Source: Rhea pennata (lineage: Eukaryota > Chordata > Aves > Rheiformes > Rheidae). From it: DNA of 64,000 nt. The stretch spans positions 57,886,553 to 57,950,552 of the forward strand of contig NC_084702.1 of assembly GCF_028389875.1 (NCBI RefSeq), read 5' to 3'. A program made the translations under genes and the position numbers. The notes under the pieces were generated by a model. The model searched no databases. It had not been told where the DNA came from and worked only from the letters and a program-made list of their open reading frames with translations. Below, in pieces: positions 27,176 through 36,990 of the stretch; the stretch's first letter is position 1, and each line of letters starts with the position of its first letter.

Positions 27176-27467
27176 AAATCAGAAGATCTACATCTATTGG
27201 AATTCTGTATCTCAAGTAGATTAGCCCAAATGGTGGCACGTGACCAACTCTGATGCACCTGCCAGTACATCACCAATATAGAACTACAGTTCTCTTCCAC
27301 AACAGAATTGCTTGGGTCTCTAAAACTGGCAAAACTGCTGCTAAGAGGAAATGTAATGAGATGCTTAAGTCCCTTAATTCAATAGAAGAAATATGTGCTG
27401 AAATACGTTACGACTGCAGAGATAAAAGAACTCTGGACAAGACTATTAAGGAATAAAAATTTGGACA

Positions 27468-27473
27468 TTTATT
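27468..27473 (-). terminator. Candidate MTX3 polyadenylation signal (proximal)
   Basis: AATAAA on the minus strand, about 1.0 kb after the stop codon, in the probable 3'UTR. A genomic A24 tract lies about 90 bp upstream in transcript sense and could cause internal priming of cDNA. Confidence 0.4.
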
Positions 27474-27564
27474 TTTTGAATGAATGAAGATTTAGCACTT
27501 ATAAGAAGTAAGACAAAATTAGTTAGAGGCATCTGTGACACAAAGTAAAAAAGCCTACGTTGGC

Positions 27565-27588
27565 TTTTTTTTTTTTTTTTTTTTTTTT
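27565..27588 (+). repeat. T24 homopolymer
   Basis: Twenty-four T in a row, A24 in the MTX3 transcript sense, within the probable 3'UTR. Confidence 0.95.
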
Positions 27589-28465
27589 ACAAAGTCTTAA
27601 CCAGTGCATCTCAGTCCAGAGCTACAATATGTCTGCTAGTCAAAGTCTCTTGTCTTAATGGGAACAAAGCAAACCCTTCCAGCTTGCTACCAGTCCTTTC
27701 TGTGACCTAGACCCATGGTTTTGTAGCATGGAATATTATACAGTACACAGGTTAAGCTTCTTTCACTCAGGTATCAAAGGTGAAGCATTAATATTGTACA
27801 TCACTGTACTCCCCACAGTGCATACACTTTTCAACATCTTTCTCAAAGTGCAACGTGACAAGCTTTCAAAAACACATGCACCCTTAAAATATAAGATACA
27901 GTAGTGCTGATGAAGTACAATAAAAACCGTATAACCTCCTCTCATTGCCTTTCAGTTCTCATCTGCTGTGAAGGGAAACATTTCCTTCTCTTCCACTATT
28001 TTCCACAATTTTAAAACTGGACTTTGTAATCTGCAGAAAGATACAAGACTATAGCCACTCACACTCAGTGACATGGCTGAATTATAAACTACATGATTAC
28101 AGTAAAATCAAGAACCATAAAGTAAAATAAAGGCAAACATTCCATAAATGGAATCTTAACTTTTAGTCAACACTTTCATTAGCCTAAAGACGAGAATTTG
28201 CCATACAAAAAATACTTCGACATCTGCAGGAACAAGCTTCTCGTTTAATAGTTTACTCTAGCTTCAGCTTAGTGTGTGGTGAGCCTGAACTATGTGCTTT
28301 CTTAAAAGAATGGGCAGATAGGTGATTGTAAAGCTCTACTTTTTTCCCTACTTGTACCCATCAGCAGATTCTTCCCTTATCAAACCACATTTATGTGGGA
28401 AAAACAATTGCTGTAACATTCAGAAGAGCTGAAGGCAAACACACACGTATGGGCAACAGAAGCTG

Positions 28466-28576
28466 TCAAGGTGACAAACGATTCAATGGACTGCTTTCTT
28501 CTCCACCTGCAGCAAGCTTGAGCGTTGTCAGCTTTCGAGGGGGATGCTGAGGGCTCTTACGAAGGTTGTCGTCCAT
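28466..28576 (-). CDS. MTX3: MTX3 coding exon 9 and stop (residues 277-312)
   Basis: Acceptor CTGCAG directly before [20 protein letters not shown]; ends NRLSP then TGA at 28466-28468. Polar, proline- and lysine-rich tail without a membrane anchor. Confidence 0.95.
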   Translation of the reverse strand: MDDNLRKSPQHPPRKLTTLKLAAGGEESSPLNRLSP

Positions 28577-31500
28577 CTGCAGAGAAATAATGAGAGCCGG
28601 ATCTGGCAAACAGTAGAACACGCATTATGAGATTAGTCTATTTGTTGTGGGTCTAATCATGAATGCTGGTTTGCTTTTTTTTACCCTGTTATTTCAGTCC
28701 TAGCAAAAAAAAAAAGATGCCTTGGTTCCTTTTCACTCCCAAATATCTGCTTGTGTTAGAGCTGCCATTCATTCCATTAGCATATGATAACAAATCCAGG
28801 GCAAACAAGTGTGCTTCTCCCCAAATCATTTGACCAAGATAACTAAAGAAAGCAACATGGCTTCCATGGCTTTTTCAAAGAGGCCAAAGTTTCAGTTTTG
28901 TAGAACAGTCAGACTCTAGTAGAAAGCAGATCAGAAGTCAAATTACAGACATCGACAGATGCTTTTGCATGCTCAGCACCTTGCAGGAGTGAATCTTTTT
29001 CAAACTGGAAACAGTCTGGAGGAGTTGGGGAAATTCAGATAACTTAAGAGATTTCAGAAACTATTTAATGAAGAGCTTGTGATACAGTCTTTCTCAAACA
29101 CAGGTTAAAATTAATCTCTGAATAAAAAGATTTTACATTTTCAGTGTCTCAATCTAAGGCATTGTACATGATGTGATGTTTAAAAAACCTAGTTACTGAA
29201 CAATAAACAGAATCACAGAAGACAGCAGAGGTAAAGGTCTCAAGAGGTCATCTAGTCCGTCCTACTTCCTCAAGGTAAGATCAGCTTTACCTAAATCATG
29301 CCTGACAAATGTCTGTGTAACTCATTCTTTAAAACTTCCACAGCCACACTTCAGTATGACAGAAATGAGATACAATCAATACCCAGTGCTACAGAAACTG
29401 TACATAATTAGCGATCAATCTATCTGATATACTGATCTTTTTCAAAAAGAAGTGCTATCTGTCCTTGTAGTTAGAATTTTTTGTCTCTGCATTAGTAGAC
29501 TAGCAAGTACTAGTCTACTTGCAATATTTGCAAGTATTTTTCACATAAGTTACAGAGCTTTTGACAGGTGCTGAGCAACAGCCTGGGAAACAAAGAATGC
29601 AAAGAAATAAAAGCTAGAGGTAGAACAAGCAGGAGAAAGAATGACTGTGGATTAGTGACTACAGCACTCAGCTGGAGGCAAGGGAAACTGGGTATTGGTC
29701 TTAGCTTGCAAGACCATTTCTGGGTTTTGATCAGTACCTTTGCCTTCAAATTTTGATCAATACCTTGTTCATATATGCACTTGCTGAAATGTATCAGTCT
29801 TTTTGGTATGCACAGTGGCAAGATAATGTTCTTTTGATTGTAATAAAAATACTTCCAAAGTACAAGGCCTCATTAATCATTCCTTTCAAATTATGTAATT
29901 TTATTCCTGTATCTCTATGCAACCTAACTCACTAAAAAAGCAGCAATTAAAACAAAAATGTCCATCGTAGAGTTGCAGTTGATAGGTGAGAATATTTGTG
30001 AACAAGACACCACAAGGAAGCGGGAAAATTAGAGACTGAAGCAAAAGTAACCTTTTCAATCAAGTTGGATTCCTTATTTACAAGCTGTGTGAGTTTCTGC
30101 AGATTAGCATCTACTGTATCCTGTCCAGCTGGAGAATGGCCTGGAGAGTGAAGGTAGAAAGATGAAGAGTGAAAAGGTTCTTAGAAAAGCTTTCAAACCC
30201 CTTAAAAATGCATTGGAGAGAAAGTTCATACAGTATTTTTATCCTCTCTAAAAGAATTTAAGTGAAAAAGACATTCCACACTAGAATCAAAACAGAAATA
30301 CTGAGTGTGAGCCATAGCCCAGAGACAGGTATATTTTGCCAATGTCTGATGGGCTCTAGAAGTGAGGATTCAACTGAGGGTTTAATTTTCAATCATTTTT
30401 GCACAACTTTGGAATATTTTTTTTACAACACAAACTCCAGCATAAACTGAATAAAGTCTAATTCTGCCTTGGCTAACAGTTGGAAACTATTCCTCCTGAA
30501 CTAAACTGACTATACGTGACAAATGGGGGAAAAGAAACACAGCTTACCTGAGACAGCTAACCTAAAGTAGCAACTTAAAATATCATCACAGAAACGACAC
30601 AGATTGGGAAGCTGTTTCAAGTGCTCTTGTAATTGTACTCTGGGGAAGCACACTTTATAAAGTGGTGCAAGGAAACCAAACACAAAGGCATCCAAGGTAG
30701 AAGGCCTGAAAGAGCAACAAAACAAAAGAGAGTGATTGAGACATTAAGACCACTATTACATAATCATTTTCTGTGTATGTCAGAGTACTCCGGACAGAAT
30801 TTAGTCAGCTCTTCTGGCATTCCATCTTTCCATATCAATCTGAAAAACACTTTGTAGAGAATATCTACTGATTTCAGGACCTCTGAATTTGAGAGAGGGA
30901 GGCAAGCTGACACATTAACTTCTGCACTAAAATCCAGTCATAATGTCACACTGACTGATAAACAAACAACTTTAAAAACACGTTTTCTGGCACCACAAAG
31001 GCCAAGCAGACAAGTTGTATGCCAGGGGAACAGAATCCTCTCTTGGGAAATGGTCCAACATCAGTGGCTAAAGGAACAGATCCTCCTTCTGGGACCCCTG
31101 GAGCTATGTTGTTGGCAGTACCCATTTCCTGTTCTGTGCACATACCAGAGAAAGAAGAGCATTCACAGACCTACAGCCTCTCCCACAGAGGCAGTCACAA
31201 CACCTCAGGCTTGAAGTGTTTTTCTATATAGAAGTGCACAAGGTGACATTCAGTGACTAGAAAAGCTTTCTCTAGTGCTACACTAATTCATCAAGTACCC
31301 CACATTTTCTGAGCAGCTGTAGGCAGCACCTGCCTCCCTATGAAGAAATGCAGGATGAGGGAGAATACAGAGACACTGCATTGACTTCATCAGTCCAAAG
31401 ATCTCATTTGTACCCTGTTCCATCATTCAGATCTTACCTGAAATAACAGCATGATGCGCGAACCCACTGCGCAGCACCTTTTAACATTTGGGAGGTTACA

Positions 31501-34500
31501 AACCCCAGTGTTCACTGTGTCAGGTAGTACCTGTTTCCTTAGTCATTAAAAAAAAAAAAAAAAAAAGTGCACTCACGTATTTCCAAAGAAAAACTGAGAT
31601 GTTCCCAATCTCTTCGACAGGTGATTTAGGCATTCCTTGGCATCCCTGTATATCTGATGAGACACAAAACTGTCTGAGAGCCCTAGGTGTAGCAAGCTTA
31701 GCATGCACAGCATCATTCATTGGCAGTGGGTTAACCTGTTTCAGCTCTTCTATCTGAGAGCACCAACTTATGAACTAAAGTTTTCACTACATGACACATA
31801 CCTGTGCTTCCACTTCAGTGAGACTGTAGAGTGGAGGACCACCCTTGGTCAGCAAGATCCTGTTGAGAGCTTCCCTGGACATCTTTCCAGGCAGATACAA
31901 ACTCAGTGGGAAGGGAATCCTTGAGGCAAACCATGGCTTTGTCACACTGCAGTAGTTTTCAGCCTCAACCCAGAATGTGTGCAGCTGTATCAACATAAGG
32001 AAGAATACGAACAAGAACTGACTGAAATTTCAATAAGAACAGTACACTTCTCTTCAAAGTTTAATGTGCAAGATCTCTGTAACAGAAGCATTAGGCATTC
32101 TTGTAATTTAAAGCAATCAGGCTCCATACTGGATTATACTTTTTGTGTAGGCAGGTACAATTAAAGTTACAGTTACCTTATATCTAAAGGAAAAATCAGG
32201 GATATTACATACACATATATATATGCGTAAAATTACACACACACACACACACACAGTGTTTGTATATATACAGTGACACACATTGTAAATAGAAACTATA
32301 TGTAAATACTTATACACCTACAAAATATGCAAGTTCTAGTTTTCCGTGTGTCTAATATTATACCCTAAGTTCTACAGGATCAGGTTTGAACTTCTTAGAA
32401 TTTTCTTTTGGAATTTTGCATAAATCCTAAAATAAAAAGAAATTATGAGGTGATGAATTTGAGAGCCCTGCAGGATAGCTGAAGAGGCTAGCTTATGACA
32501 CATCTGATTAGAATATATCTACCCAAACAAACTGAAGGCAGTCATTCAGCTCAAATACAGAGGCAGGCCCAATGTCTGAGGATTTTTAAACCTGTAATAT
32601 ACTCACACTAAATTGGTGAGGACATATGGCCATGTGCTATTTAGAACTGAAAAACAAAATTACCAGTGGCTATTTTAATTTCTCAAAAGTTCCAACAAAA
32701 CAATTAGTTATACAGGTCTTCAGAGTTTGTTCAGCCTCACATCAGACACCATCATGTATACCGTATCTTACTCTAAGGTTTATCAGAAGCATCAAATGTA
32801 ACAAAAAATGGTCAGAGTAAGCTGTTTTTAGGATACTGTTTAGCAAAAAGCATCTAAAAGAAAAAAAAATCATAGGTGCAATTTTAAAATCTGTCATAAA
32901 TTCATTATTATTACACTTCTATTACATTCTTCACCCACTCTGCTTTTTCCTTTTCAAAAGTTGCTAGGCAATAGTTCCTAAATTTGACTAACAGAGCAGC
33001 AGATGCATTCCAGCCAGGACTATGGTGTTACTTAAATGTTTCTCCCATTGAGAATATTTGTAATATTCACATCCAAAATTCTGCCCTCTACAAAACATTT
33101 CCAGGTATTTACCAGAGCAGGAAGCAGTTTCTCTTCAAGCAGAGCAATATATGCCAGTGTATCAGCTCCTTGTTTTGCAGACAATTCATAATCAGCATTG
33201 TATTTCTATGAATTAAAAAACAACAAAAATACATACTACAAGTAGTGTTACATGGTACTTTCTAGAAAGATGATTCAATGAAAAAAAAGCATCCAAAAAT
33301 GGTTTCAAACTTAACAGCTATCAATACAACAATAGCAAATACAACAATACTTTTCAGGACAGAGAGCATAAGCTCACTAGAATTTCATTCTTCTACTTCT
33401 TTGGGCTGACTATGTCACACTTCCTTGCATTTTACATTTCTGCTTACCCATTCCTAGACTTTTGCACTCTTCTAGTCCCAAAATAACTCTTGTGCATGCC
33501 TCCCATTGCTTGCCAAGCAATTGTCCAGTGACACAAAGGCAATTTGTCAGCACTCAGGGCTGTAGCAAACCTCTAGCAACTACTGGTCTTTATTTTTGGA
33601 TAACAAATCAAAGTATTCCTGTCTGTTACCCTTAATTAGCTTTTTTAAAGTTTAAAAATTGGGTATCAGCAATATATGAGACCAAACACACAGTTAGATT
33701 AATGCAGTTACAGCTAACTCAGCTTTTTAATTCTGACACATGTACCTTATAAGGTACAAAAAAAGGGCTGGTAAATTTTAAGGGAGGGAAGAGGAGGTCA
33801 GCTTTATTAATTTAGAAACAGCAAAGGATTAGTGCTGATTTTCCTTATTTTTGGATATCTGAAGAGCATGCATATCACTGCTATACTTTAACTGATTTTT
33901 TTTCCCCCCAACATTAAGGAATCTTTGGTATTCAAATGATAGGAAACTTCTGAATTTTAAAAGGACTGTCTAAAATCTCATCTCAAATGCTTAGTTTTCA
34001 TGTTCTATTTTTCTCTCCCCAAAAGATTTAAAGTTTCGCTAACATGCCATTCATCAGATAATCTTCTTGCCTAGGCAGGATGTGAATTTCTAATATAAAA
34101 ACAAAATAAAAGGCTGGAGGACCATCTTAGAAATAAATAGACAATGCTATGCTTTATTAGACATCTTCATACCCTCTGAAAAGACACTGTATAGCTTTAT
34201 TCTTTGTGAATAAAACATTATGAGACCTGCAAAATGCTGGCAAGAGTTGACTGTATAATAACATGATGTACGTCAAGAAATGCTTGCAGATGCTTTTCTG
34301 CTACAAGCTACAGAAAAACTACAGTAGATCAAAAACAAGTTTTACGTATTATCCTTTAAAAAAGAGCATTAGGAGACAATTACCCATTTAAACAGTTAAA
34401 ATCACACTTCCCAAACGGTCATCTCCTAGGTCTGCAAAGCCATAATGGCATTAAGCCATTATAATTAAGAGTGTGATGAAATTGCAGAATGCTCTGCGAG

Positions 34501-36795
34501 AAAATGCTCAGTTAAGGCTAGTTTGTTGTCCTGTTCAATGAACAGAGCGGGGGGGGTTGTGTCTGTTTTTAAACCTTGCCCAGGACTAACAGTAAACCTT
34601 TTAAATAGCTATCTGTAATCCACCATTTTGCAATCCTTGTGTACATCTGGAAAATATGAAAACACTAGGTCAAAAATGAGTTCCAGGCTTTTGGAAGCCT
34701 GTGTCAATATACACAGGAGACACAAATATGAGCTAAGAGGCAGAACCTTCCCCCCTCCCTCAAATCTCTTGAAAGAGACCTACCTGCTTTCTTAAGAAGC
34801 TTAGGATTTTTGCTGGTTGAGAAATAGCAGTGTCTTCTGATATCAAGATTGGTACCTCTCCTAAAAGGCATGAATAATACAGTCAACAGAATTTATACAG
34901 AAGACTTCTAACACAACTGGACAATGATTGGTCACTTTATCTATTTCCTTCCTCTCCACAGCATGCTCTGATCTCCTTAATATGTATGCATAAGCTAAAT
35001 TTTACTGTATTGCTCCTTTAACTAACAATACCCAAAAAGGGCCCACATCAAATCAGACTGAACCAACATTATCGAACAGATCATTGATACTTTGAGAACC
35101 AGGCTAGTTATCTGGATTTCAGGTATCTGCCCTAAATCAAAAACCCTAACCAGACCATAGCCCCTCTCAACTCACTCACCCCTAGGCCAATCCTTTCGTC
35201 CTGTTTGCTTCCTGCCCTTCTCTTCCAAATCTTTTTACCCACTTGTTTCCTCTTGCCTTACTACAAGCACTGCCCAAGCTACCAGTGCAGAACCCAGGAC
35301 TCTGCTGGAACCCAACTAACTCCTTTCCCCCAGGGGCATCCTGGCCTGCTTTTACTGATTTGCTTCCAGGAGCAAGGACCAAAGACTGGAAAATCTCTGG
35401 AACAGAGGCTCTCTCATACACAGAGGAAATTCATGAGGTACTTGTCACAGTGAGCCTAACATGATTGTGCTGCCGTGTACTATTAAAGCATCAGTTACTA
35501 GCAATATCTGTTATTTGGATTTGGGGCAGATATGGATTTTGTGTGTTTTGACTATTAGAAAAGCCAACGGACTTCTGAGAAGTACACCCAGCTAGTTCTT
35601 GGTATTTTCTACTAGCAGCAAACAATACACTAAAGAGCAAGAGTCAAAGGCCCAAACTCTACATGGATGTAGTAACACCTAAACTGAGCATGTGGCAAGT
35701 ATAAACAACAGAGTACTTTAAATTTGCATTGATTTTACCTCTGTGGAACATGCCTAGACGAAAACAGAGATGCTGAGCAAATAGATAAGCAATAATTACA
35801 AGTGGCCAACGTGAAAAAGTCCTTTCTTGACACTTTATCTTAAACCTCTTTGACAAGTAGGCTGTTAGTTACCTTTCCTAATTCAGCTTCTCAAACTCAG
35901 TGCAGTAGTAGTAAACACGCCAACTGATACAAGCTATGTTCCTTGAGACTCTCTCTCAAATGTCAGTGGTACCAGCCTTTTAAATTCCGTATATTAAAAA
36001 AAGGTGATTTCCATCTGCATGTCTAGTTACCGTCATTATAAATATGCAAACTGCACAGAGTGTTTTACTCTAACGCCTATTTAGACCGTTTTGACAGAAA
36101 GAGGTGTGTACCTGGCATCACACATACGCAGTTTAATACTGTCCTTGGGGCGCTTTATTTACGTTTCCCATTATTTTATTCTCCTAAGTCACACTTGATC
36201 CTGCAAACTCATTTACAGATGCGTTATGAAAGCCAGGAGCCCAAACTGGAGCGGGTTACTCACGAACACAAAACCAAAGGAAACTCTGAAATAACTCTGA
36301 AATTGGAACCTACATTTATAAAGTGACTAAGAGTGGGAGAAAAAAGAAGGGGAAAAAAACCAGGAGGGTGGGGGGCAGAGAAGGTACCTTTTGGAGCTCT
36401 CCAGGAGTTATTTATGGCATTCACTGTCAGCGGAGCACCAGAAAATTTGGCATACGCCTGCAGGGTTGCACAGAGAGCAGCGCTGAGGCCGCGCAGGGCC
36501 GGCCGCGCGGGAGGGCGGCGCGCTCTGCCCGCGGGGCCCCGCGCCGCCCCGCCGCCCCGCGCCGCCCCGCGCCTCCGCGCCCCGCCGCCGCCCCGCGCAG
36601 GCCGCGCCCGCGCCGCCGCCTCCCCCGCGGGGGCAGCAGGCGGGCCCCGGGCCGCCGCTCCCCCTCCGCCCCCCCCGCCCTCCGCCCCGGCGGGCGGCGG
36701 CCCCCGGCCGTTACCATGACGGTGAGCGACTCCGGGTGCACGGAGGGCAGCCCCCAACCGCCGCCCCAGCAGCTCAGCTCCATGGGAGCCGCCAT
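28466..36795 (-). CDS. MTX3: Metaxin 3, complete gene, nine coding exons
   Basis: Metaxins are GST-fold proteins on the cytosolic face of the mitochondrial outer membrane. They work with the SAM/TOB complex and metaxin 2 in beta-barrel protein insertion and in organising mitochondria. The joined minus-strand exons are 36715-36795, 36388-36457, 34784-34860, 33113-33205, 31802-31984, 31577-31653, 30548-30705, 30052-30140 and 28466-28576. They total 939 nt (312 aa, the same length as I recall for mammalian MTX3), with all phases matching and all introns GT-AG. Recognisable stretches are [14 protein letters not shown] at the N terminus (N-terminal metaxin/Tom37 domain, roughly residues 1-80), [15 protein letters not shown] in the middle, and [16 protein letters not shown] in the GST-C-like domain (roughly 100-235). 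The last 60 residues are polar and show no membrane segment, unlike MTX1. The start is fixed by homology and a perfect TISU context. It is divergent from THBS4. Confidence 0.97.
29209..29480 (-). mobile_element. CR1 LINE 3' fragment in MTX3 intron 8
   Basis: Read on the plus strand it is the reverse complement of a CR1 tail: 'cagaatcacagaa', then 'ctcaagaggtcatctagtcc', 'cctgacaaatgtctgtgtaa', 'ctcattctttaaaacttcc'. The element therefore points along the minus strand, the same way as MTX3. The distal 5' boundary is approximate. Confidence 0.72.
29494..29535. repeat. Two adjacent overlapping hairpins in MTX3 intron 8
   Basis: AGTAGACTAG (29494-29503) pairs with CTAGTCTACT (29510-29519) around a 6-nt loop. 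ACTTGCAA (29517-29524) pairs with TTGCAAGT (29528-29535) around TAT. The two overlap by 3 nt, so only one can be fully formed at a time. Confidence 0.92.
30052..30140 (-). CDS. MTX3: MTX3 coding exon 8 (residues 247-276)
   Basis: 89 nt encoding [20 protein letters not shown] then [10 protein letters not shown]. Acceptor CTCCAG, donor GTTACT at 30051, the least consensus-like donor in the gene. The amphipathic stretch could form a helix after the GST-like domain. Confidence 0.95.
30548..30705 (-). CDS. MTX3: MTX3 coding exon 7 (residues 194-246)
   Basis: 158 nt encoding [20 protein letters not shown] through [17 protein letters not shown]. This is the C-terminal helical part of the GST-like domain. 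Acceptor TTTCAG, donor GTAAGC at 30547. Confidence 0.97.
31548..31566 (-). promoter_or_regulatory. U19 tract behind the MTX3 exon 6 donor
   Basis: Nineteen A on the plus strand, thus U19 in the MTX3 pre-mRNA, at intron positions +11 to +29 after GTGAGTGCAC. TIA1/TIAL1 proteins are known to bind U-rich tracts just downstream of 5' splice sites and help U1 snRNP recruitment. A role here is inferred from position only. Confidence 0.5.
31577..31653 (-). CDS. MTX3: MTX3 coding exon 6 (residues 169-193)
   Basis: Seventy-seven nucleotides beginning [20 protein letters not shown] and ending in FFFGN plus two bases. Acceptor CATCAG, donor GTGAGT at 31576. Intron 5 before it is only 148 bp. A U19 tract begins 11 nt into intron 6. 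Skipping this exon would shift the frame. Confidence 0.96.
31802..31984 (-). CDS. MTX3: MTX3 coding exon 5 (residues 108-168)
   Basis: The largest exon (183 nt, phase 0 at both ends). Contains [20 protein letters not shown] and [20 protein letters not shown], the most conserved metaxin block. Acceptor ATACAG, donor GTATGT at 31801. Confidence 0.97.
32235..32254 (+). repeat. (AC)10 microsatellite in MTX3 intron 4
   Basis: Ten AC units, next to an (AT)n-like stretch at about 32213-32224. Confidence 0.95.
33113..33205 (-). CDS. MTX3: MTX3 coding exon 4 (residues 77-107)
   Basis: Ninety-three nucleotides, phase 0 at both ends. Begins [19 protein letters not shown] and ends EEKLLPAL. Acceptor CATAG, donor GTAAAT at 33112. 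Confidence 0.96.
34784..34860 (-). CDS. MTX3: MTX3 coding exon 3 (residues 51-76)
   Basis: Seventy-seven nucleotides encoding [14 protein letters not shown], then [12 protein letters not shown]. Acceptor TTTTAG, donor GTAGGT at 34783. In the raw minus-strand frame a different, meaningless translation is longer; the correct frame follows from exon 2 phase and metaxin homology. Confidence 0.95.
36388..36457 (-). CDS. MTX3: MTX3 coding exon 2 (residues 28-50)
   Basis: Encodes [20 protein letters not shown] and three further residues plus one base. Acceptor CTGCAG before 36457, donor GTACCT at 36387. Seventy nucleotides, so the phase changes to 1. Confidence 0.95.
36715..36795 (-). CDS. MTX3: MTX3 coding exon 1 (residues 1-27)
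   Basis: Begins [15 protein letters not shown] and ends at LTVM; donor GTAACG at 36714. Start context CAAGATGGCGGC. A second in-frame Met lies at codon 5. Phase 0 at the donor; intron 1 is short (257 bp) and GC-rich. Confidence 0.96.
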
Positions 36796-36799
36796 CTTG
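36788..36799 (-). promoter_or_regulatory. MTX3: TISU / YY1 element over the MTX3 start codon
   Basis: CAAGATGGCGGC on the minus strand is a perfect match to the TISU consensus SAASATGGCGGC, with the ATG being the MTX3 start. TISU supports accurate initiation from very short 5'UTRs and also binds YY1; it is known to be enriched in genes for mitochondrial and other basal functions, which suits MTX3. It predicts transcription starting within about 5-30 nt upstream. Confidence 0.8.
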
Positions 36800-36870
36800 T
36801 CCGCCGCCGGCGCCGGCGGGAAGCGCGCCGCGGCCGCCGCCGCCCTCGCATGGCGGCGCCCGAGAGCCCC

Positions 36871-36920
36871 GGGCCGGGCCGGGCCGGGCCGAGCCGAGCC
36901 GAGGCGAGCCGAGCCGGGCC
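36871..36920. repeat. GGGCC/GAGCC pentamer array upstream of MTX3
   Basis: Ten pentamer units: four GGGCC, then mixed GAGCC/GAGGC, then GGGCC. Four consecutive G3 tracts separated by CC on the plus strand (36871-36888) have G-quadruplex potential. Confidence 0.9.
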
Positions 36921-36990
36921 GGTGCGGGCTGGGCGGGCCGAGCAGGCGGGAGAGCTGGCTGCGGCGTGTGCTGGAAACGAGGGCTGGAGG

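Larger units (their letters stand above)
26879..28465 (-). other. MTX3: Probable MTX3 3' untranslated region
   Basis: AT-rich DNA directly downstream of the MTX3 stop codon with no other gene. On the minus strand AATAAA occurs at 27468-27473 and 26879-26884, giving two possible 3' ends about 1.0 and 1.6 kb after the stop. A T24 run (27565-27588, A24 in the transcript) and a G13 run (27163-27175, C13 in the transcript) lie inside. The true end is unknown and could lie further downstream. Confidence 0.5.
36470..36990 (-). promoter_or_regulatory. MTX3 CpG-island promoter
   Basis: Extremely GC- and CpG-rich DNA covering exon 1, intron 1 and about 200 bp upstream of the MTX3 start. No TATA box seen. 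It includes GGGCC-type pentamer repeats and a YY1/TISU element at the start codon. The long open frames on both strands here (up to 266 codons) come from the scarcity of AT-rich stop codons. Confidence 0.85.
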
